From the NCBI RefSeq assembly GCF_014197105.1, contig NZ_JACIEV010000011.1:62001-126000 (forward strand): a stretch of DNA of 64,000 bases. Direction: 5' to 3'. This DNA comes from Sphingomonas jinjuensis (GTDB lineage: Bacteria > Pseudomonadota > Alphaproteobacteria > Sphingomonadales > Sphingomonadaceae). Of this stretch, positions 60,556 to 64,000 are shown piece after piece (the stretch's first letter is position 1; every line of letters starts with the position of its first letter). Under the pieces are notes generated by a model. It was not told the origin of the DNA. It searched no databases and worked only from the letters and a program-made list of their open reading frames with translations. The translations under genes and the position numbers were made by a program.

Positions 60556-61281
60556 TTAAGCCTCCTGGGCGTCCGTCGCCGAAGGCTCGGCGGTGTTGGT
60601 ATTGGCGGCCTGCTTCAGGCCGGCGGGCTTGGGCGCATCGGCGTGGGCCGACAGCTTGACCGAGTCCTTCACGAACAGCCAGCCACCCTTCGATCCGGGC
60701 ACCGAGCCCTTGACGAAGATCAGGCCACGCTCGGCGTCGGTGCCGACGATCTCGAGGTTCTGCTGCGTGCGGTTCTTGTCGCCCATGTGGCCGGCCATCT
60801 TCTTGTTCTTGAAGACGCGGCCCGGATCCTGACGGTTACCCGTCGAACCGTGCGAACGGTGGCTGACCGAGACGCCGTGCGTCGCGCGCAGACCGCCGAA
60901 GTTCCAGCGCTTCATGGCGCCGGCGAAGCCCTTACCCTGGGTACGACCCTGGATATCGACATACTGGCCAGCGACGAAGTGATCGGCCGACAGCTCGGCG
61001 CCGACGTCGAGGAGGTTGTCCTCGCTGACGCGGAACTCGTGGACGATCGCCTTGGGCTCCACTTCGGCCTTGCCGAAATGGCCGCGCTGCGGCTTGGCGA
61101 CATTCTTAGCCTTGGCGACACCGGCGCCAAGCTGGACGGCAGTGTAGCCGTCACGTTCCATCTCGCGGCGGGAAACGACCTGAAGCGCCTCGATCTGCAG
61201 GACGGTGACCGGCACGTGGCGGCCGTCATCCTGGAACAGGCGGGTCATCCCCATCTTCTTCGCGATCACGCCAGTACGCAT
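60556..61281 (-). CDS. rplC: 50S ribosomal protein L3
   Basis: 241 residues. '[20 protein letters not shown]', '[48 protein letters not shown]' in pieces. The C-terminal 30 residues are an Ala-rich tail not found in E. coli L3 ('[19 protein letters not shown]'). Assembly initiator. An unusual 281-bp spacer separates it from rpsJ. Confidence 0.97.
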   Translation of the reverse strand: MRTGVIAKKMGMTRLFQDDGRHVPVTVLQIEALQVVSRREMERDGYTAVQLGAGVAKAKNVAKPQRGHFGKAEVEPKAIVHEFRVSEDNLLDVGAELSADHFVAGQYVDIQGRTQGKGFAGAMKRWNFGGLRATHGVSVSHRSHGSTGNRQDPGRVFKNKKMAGHMGDKNRTQQNLEIVGTDAERGLIFVKGSVPGSKGGWLFVKDSVKLSAHADAPKPAGLKQAANTNTAEPSATDAQEA

Positions 61282-61430
61282 GATCTTGGCTCCTTGACAG
61301 AGGCACCGGCGGGCCCATCCCGACGGTGCTTGTGACCCCTTTCGAAAAAGGGATCGGTCAGCCCGGATATGCGAAGCGTGCCCCCGTCCCGGGCTGGTTA
61401 CCTCCGAAGAGGCATGACGGGAGACGCTGC

Positions 61431-61552
61431 CCGGAAGAGCTAGCCTTCCGGCGGTATCTCTAATCTGTCAGGCGCCCCACCTGGCGGGGCCCTCACCTTC
61501 CTGCTTCGATCCGGAAACAGGAATAACCCGCGGGACTCACGTCGACCGCGGG
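61431..61552 (-). promoter_or_regulatory. Hairpin-rich spacer between rpsJ and rplC
   Basis: CCGGAAG-AGCTAGC-CTTCCGG (61431-61451) and CCCGCGG-N12-CCGCGGG (61527-61552, just past the rpsJ stop) lie in the 281-bp spacer. No ORF is convincing there. Likely an mRNA leader or processing region for the rplC part of the S10 operon. Confidence 0.45.
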
Positions 61553-61562
61553 ATGCAGGCCA

Positions 61563-61871
61563 TTACGCCAGCTTGATCTCGACGTCAACGCCCGCGGCGA
61601 GGTCGAGCTTCATCAGCGCGTCGACCGTCTGCGGGGTCGGCTGCACGATGTCGAGCATGCGCTTGTAGGTGCGCACCTCGAACTGCTCGCGGCTCTTCTT
61701 GTCGATGTGCGGGCCGCGGTTGACGGTGAACTTCTCGATGCGCGTGGGCAGCGGGATCGGCCCACGGATGAGGGCGCCGGTGCGTCGGGCGGTGTCGGCG
61801 ATGTCGCCGGTCGCCTGGTCGAGCACGCGATGGTCGAATGCCTTGAGGCGGATGCGGATGTTGCTGTCCAT
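61563..61871 (-). CDS. rpsJ: 30S ribosomal protein S10
   Basis: 102 residues. '[21 protein letters not shown]', '[39 protein letters not shown]' in pieces. Part of the 30S head and, as NusE, of the antitermination complex. A GC hairpin (61908-61930) lies in its leader, and a terminator separates it from tuf. Confidence 0.98.
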   Translation of the reverse strand: MDSNIRIRLKAFDHRVLDQATGDIADTARRTGALIRGPIPLPTRIEKFTVNRGPHIDKKSREQFEVRTYKRMLDIVQPTPQTVDALMKLDLAAGVDVEIKLA

Positions 61872-61907
61872 TGTTCCTACCGATGCGTTGCACGCCTCCG
61901 GCCGTCA

Positions 61908-61930
61908 CCCCGCCCGCTTTACCGGCGGGG
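61908..61930 (-). promoter_or_regulatory. Hairpin in the rpsJ leader
   Basis: CCCCGCC-N9-GGCGGGG, 37 nt before the rpsJ ATG. There is no T-run on the minus strand; candidate leader control or processing element of the S10 operon. Confidence 0.4.
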
Positions 61931-62075
61931 GCTCGTGCCGCAGGCAGCATGCCGGCGGGATGAGATCCAGGCGCCCTCCCCCTTGTTGTCGAGGTGCGCA
62001 CCGGATGACGGAGAAAGAGCGTTGTTCTCAAATCTCGAAGGGGGGCCGCATAGCGGTGCCCTCATAAAAAGGCAA

Positions 62076-62106
62076 CCGCCCACCGCACATATTGTGCGGC
62101 GGGCGG
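62076..62106 (-). terminator. Terminator after tuf
   Basis: Arms 62076-62088 and 62094-62106 (CCGCCC.CCGCAC / GTGCGG.GGGCGG) pair over 12 of 13 positions. On the minus strand TTGCCTTTTT follows. CTTTTTT on the other side makes it bidirectional. It ends the str operon before rpsJ. Confidence 0.8.
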
Positions 62107-62156
62107 GAACCTTTTTTCGAACCGTGACGTGGGGGCGAGCCCCCGCGTCGCGTGTC

Positions 62157-63353
<1,197 letters not shown>

Positions 63354-63513
63354 TGTTTCCCTACCTTCTTGGATTCGTCTTCGCGAACGGAGCCGCGCCA
63401 GAACGCGGCCCCATAGCGAGTGATTTCATTCAACGCTACCCCCGAGGGGGTCGACACGAGCCTTAAACCCGTGCCGTCGAAGCCCGGCACCCGGCGAACC
63501 GGATGCCGTGCGA

Positions 63514-64000
63514 TTACGCGAGCTTCGCCTTCACCTCGTCGGCGACGTTCTGCGGCACTTCATCATAGTGCGAGAACTGCATCGAATAGCTGGCGCGTCC
63601 CTGGGTGAACGAGCGCAGCGAATTGACGTAGCCGAACATGTTGGCGAGCGGCACCATCGCGGTCACCGCCTGCGCGTTGCCGCGCGTGTCGGTGCCCTGG
63701 ATCTGCCCACGGCGGCTGTTCATGTCGCCGATGACGTCGCCCAGATAGTCCTCCGGGGTGACGACCTCAACCTTCATGACCGGCTCGAGCAGCGTGATGC
63801 CGGCCTTCTGGGCCGCTTCACGCATCGCACCGCGCGCGGTGATCTCGAACGCCAGTGCCGACGAGTCGACGTCGTGGTAGGCGCCGTCGTACAGGACGAT
63901 GTCGAAGTCGATGATCGGGAACCCGACCAGCGAACCCGTGGCCGCCGTCTCGCGGAAGCCCTTCTCGATCGCGGGGATATATTCCTTGGGAATATTACCG
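63514..64000 (-). CDS. fusA: Elongation factor G, C-terminal fragment
   Basis: The frame is open to the window edge, so the 5' part lies outside. The visible 161 codons are domains IV-V: '[38 protein letters not shown]' in pieces, '[21 protein letters not shown]', '[19 protein letters not shown]' and '[28 protein letters not shown]'. GTPase for ribosomal translocation. It precedes tuf, the usual str-operon order. Confidence 0.97.
   Translation of the reverse strand, partial: GNIPKEYIPAIEKGFRETAATGSLVGFPIIDFDIVLYDGAYHDVDSSALAFEITARGAMREAAQKAGITLLEPVMKVEVVTPEDYLGDVIGDMNSRRGQIQGTDTRGNAQAVTAMVPLANMFGYVNSLRSFTQGRASYSMQFSHYDEVPQNVADEVKAKLA

Noticed and set aside
61288..61293. TTGACA on the plus strand just after rplC's start
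   Set aside because: It points away from the operon and has no -10 or gene ahead of it on the plus strand.

Overview
The window is chromosomal DNA from a high-GC alphaproteobacterium of the order Sphingomonadales, most likely Sphingomonas or a close relative. The evidence is a PhoK-type alkaline phosphatase very close to the Sphingomonas enzyme, an Xanthomonas/Caulobacter-type TonB receptor, a split cobalamin-dependent methionine synthase behind an ArsR-methyltransferase regulator, and a large str-S10-spc-alpha ribosomal cluster. No prophage, integrase, IS element, CRISPR array or rRNA operon is visible. One tRNA gene (Ala, CGC) is present.

Left part (1-13.3 kb): the end of an aminoacyl-tRNA-protein transferase, a DsbD-like reductase followed by a redoxin, the divergent secreted phosphatase PhoK, a CPA2-type cation/proton antiporter, and a methionine-cycle operon on the minus strand (ArsR-methyltransferase, metF, metH homocysteine domain, metH pterin/B12/reactivation domains). 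A perfect 20-bp palindrome just upstream of the ArsR gene is the probable operator.

Middle part (13.3-43.3 kb): accessory metabolism and envelope genes. These include an aldo/keto reductase, a single-domain response regulator, an ScfR/RamB-like regulator divergent from isocitrate lyase (aceA) with a 51-residue companion ORF, a CDF transporter, two TonB-dependent receptors (one ZnuD-like), 3-hydroxybutyrate dehydrogenase, a YpfJ-type metallopeptidase, an MDR oxidoreductase, a low-complexity 'YGRDQ-rich' protein, a NUDIX hydrolase, an extensin-like protein, a small CI/Cro-like switch (S24 repressor, palindromic operator, two small divergent genes), glutaryl-CoA dehydrogenase with a family III CoA-transferase, a sugar MFS transporter, an orphan 2Fe-2S subunit, an RcnB-like protein, a prolyl 4-hydroxylase homologue, guaA and a prolyl oligopeptidase.

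Right part (43.3-64 kb): transcribed leftward in the order fusA (partial), tuf, rpsJ, rplC-D-W-B, rpsS, rplV, rpsC, rplP, rpmC, rpsQ, rplN-X-E, rpsN, rpsH, rplF-R, rpsE, rpmD, rplO, secY, adk, then a two-component system and small genes, then rpsM, rpsK, rpoA, rplQ. The two-component insertion separates the alpha-operon genes from secY-adk, and a TTGACA-type promoter lies in front of rpsM. Ribosomal protein S5 carries an unusual Gly/Arg-rich N-terminal extension. Terminator-like hairpins with T-runs sit in front of rplO and secY.

At least six families of short interspersed palindromic repeats occupy intergenic gaps. One copy lies in frame at the 5' end of the CoA-transferase gene. Most of the window is conserved housekeeping DNA. 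The best leads for something new are regulatory: the S24 mini-switch, the ArsR palindrome, the aceA control region, the low-complexity proteins and the repeat-encoded N-terminus.
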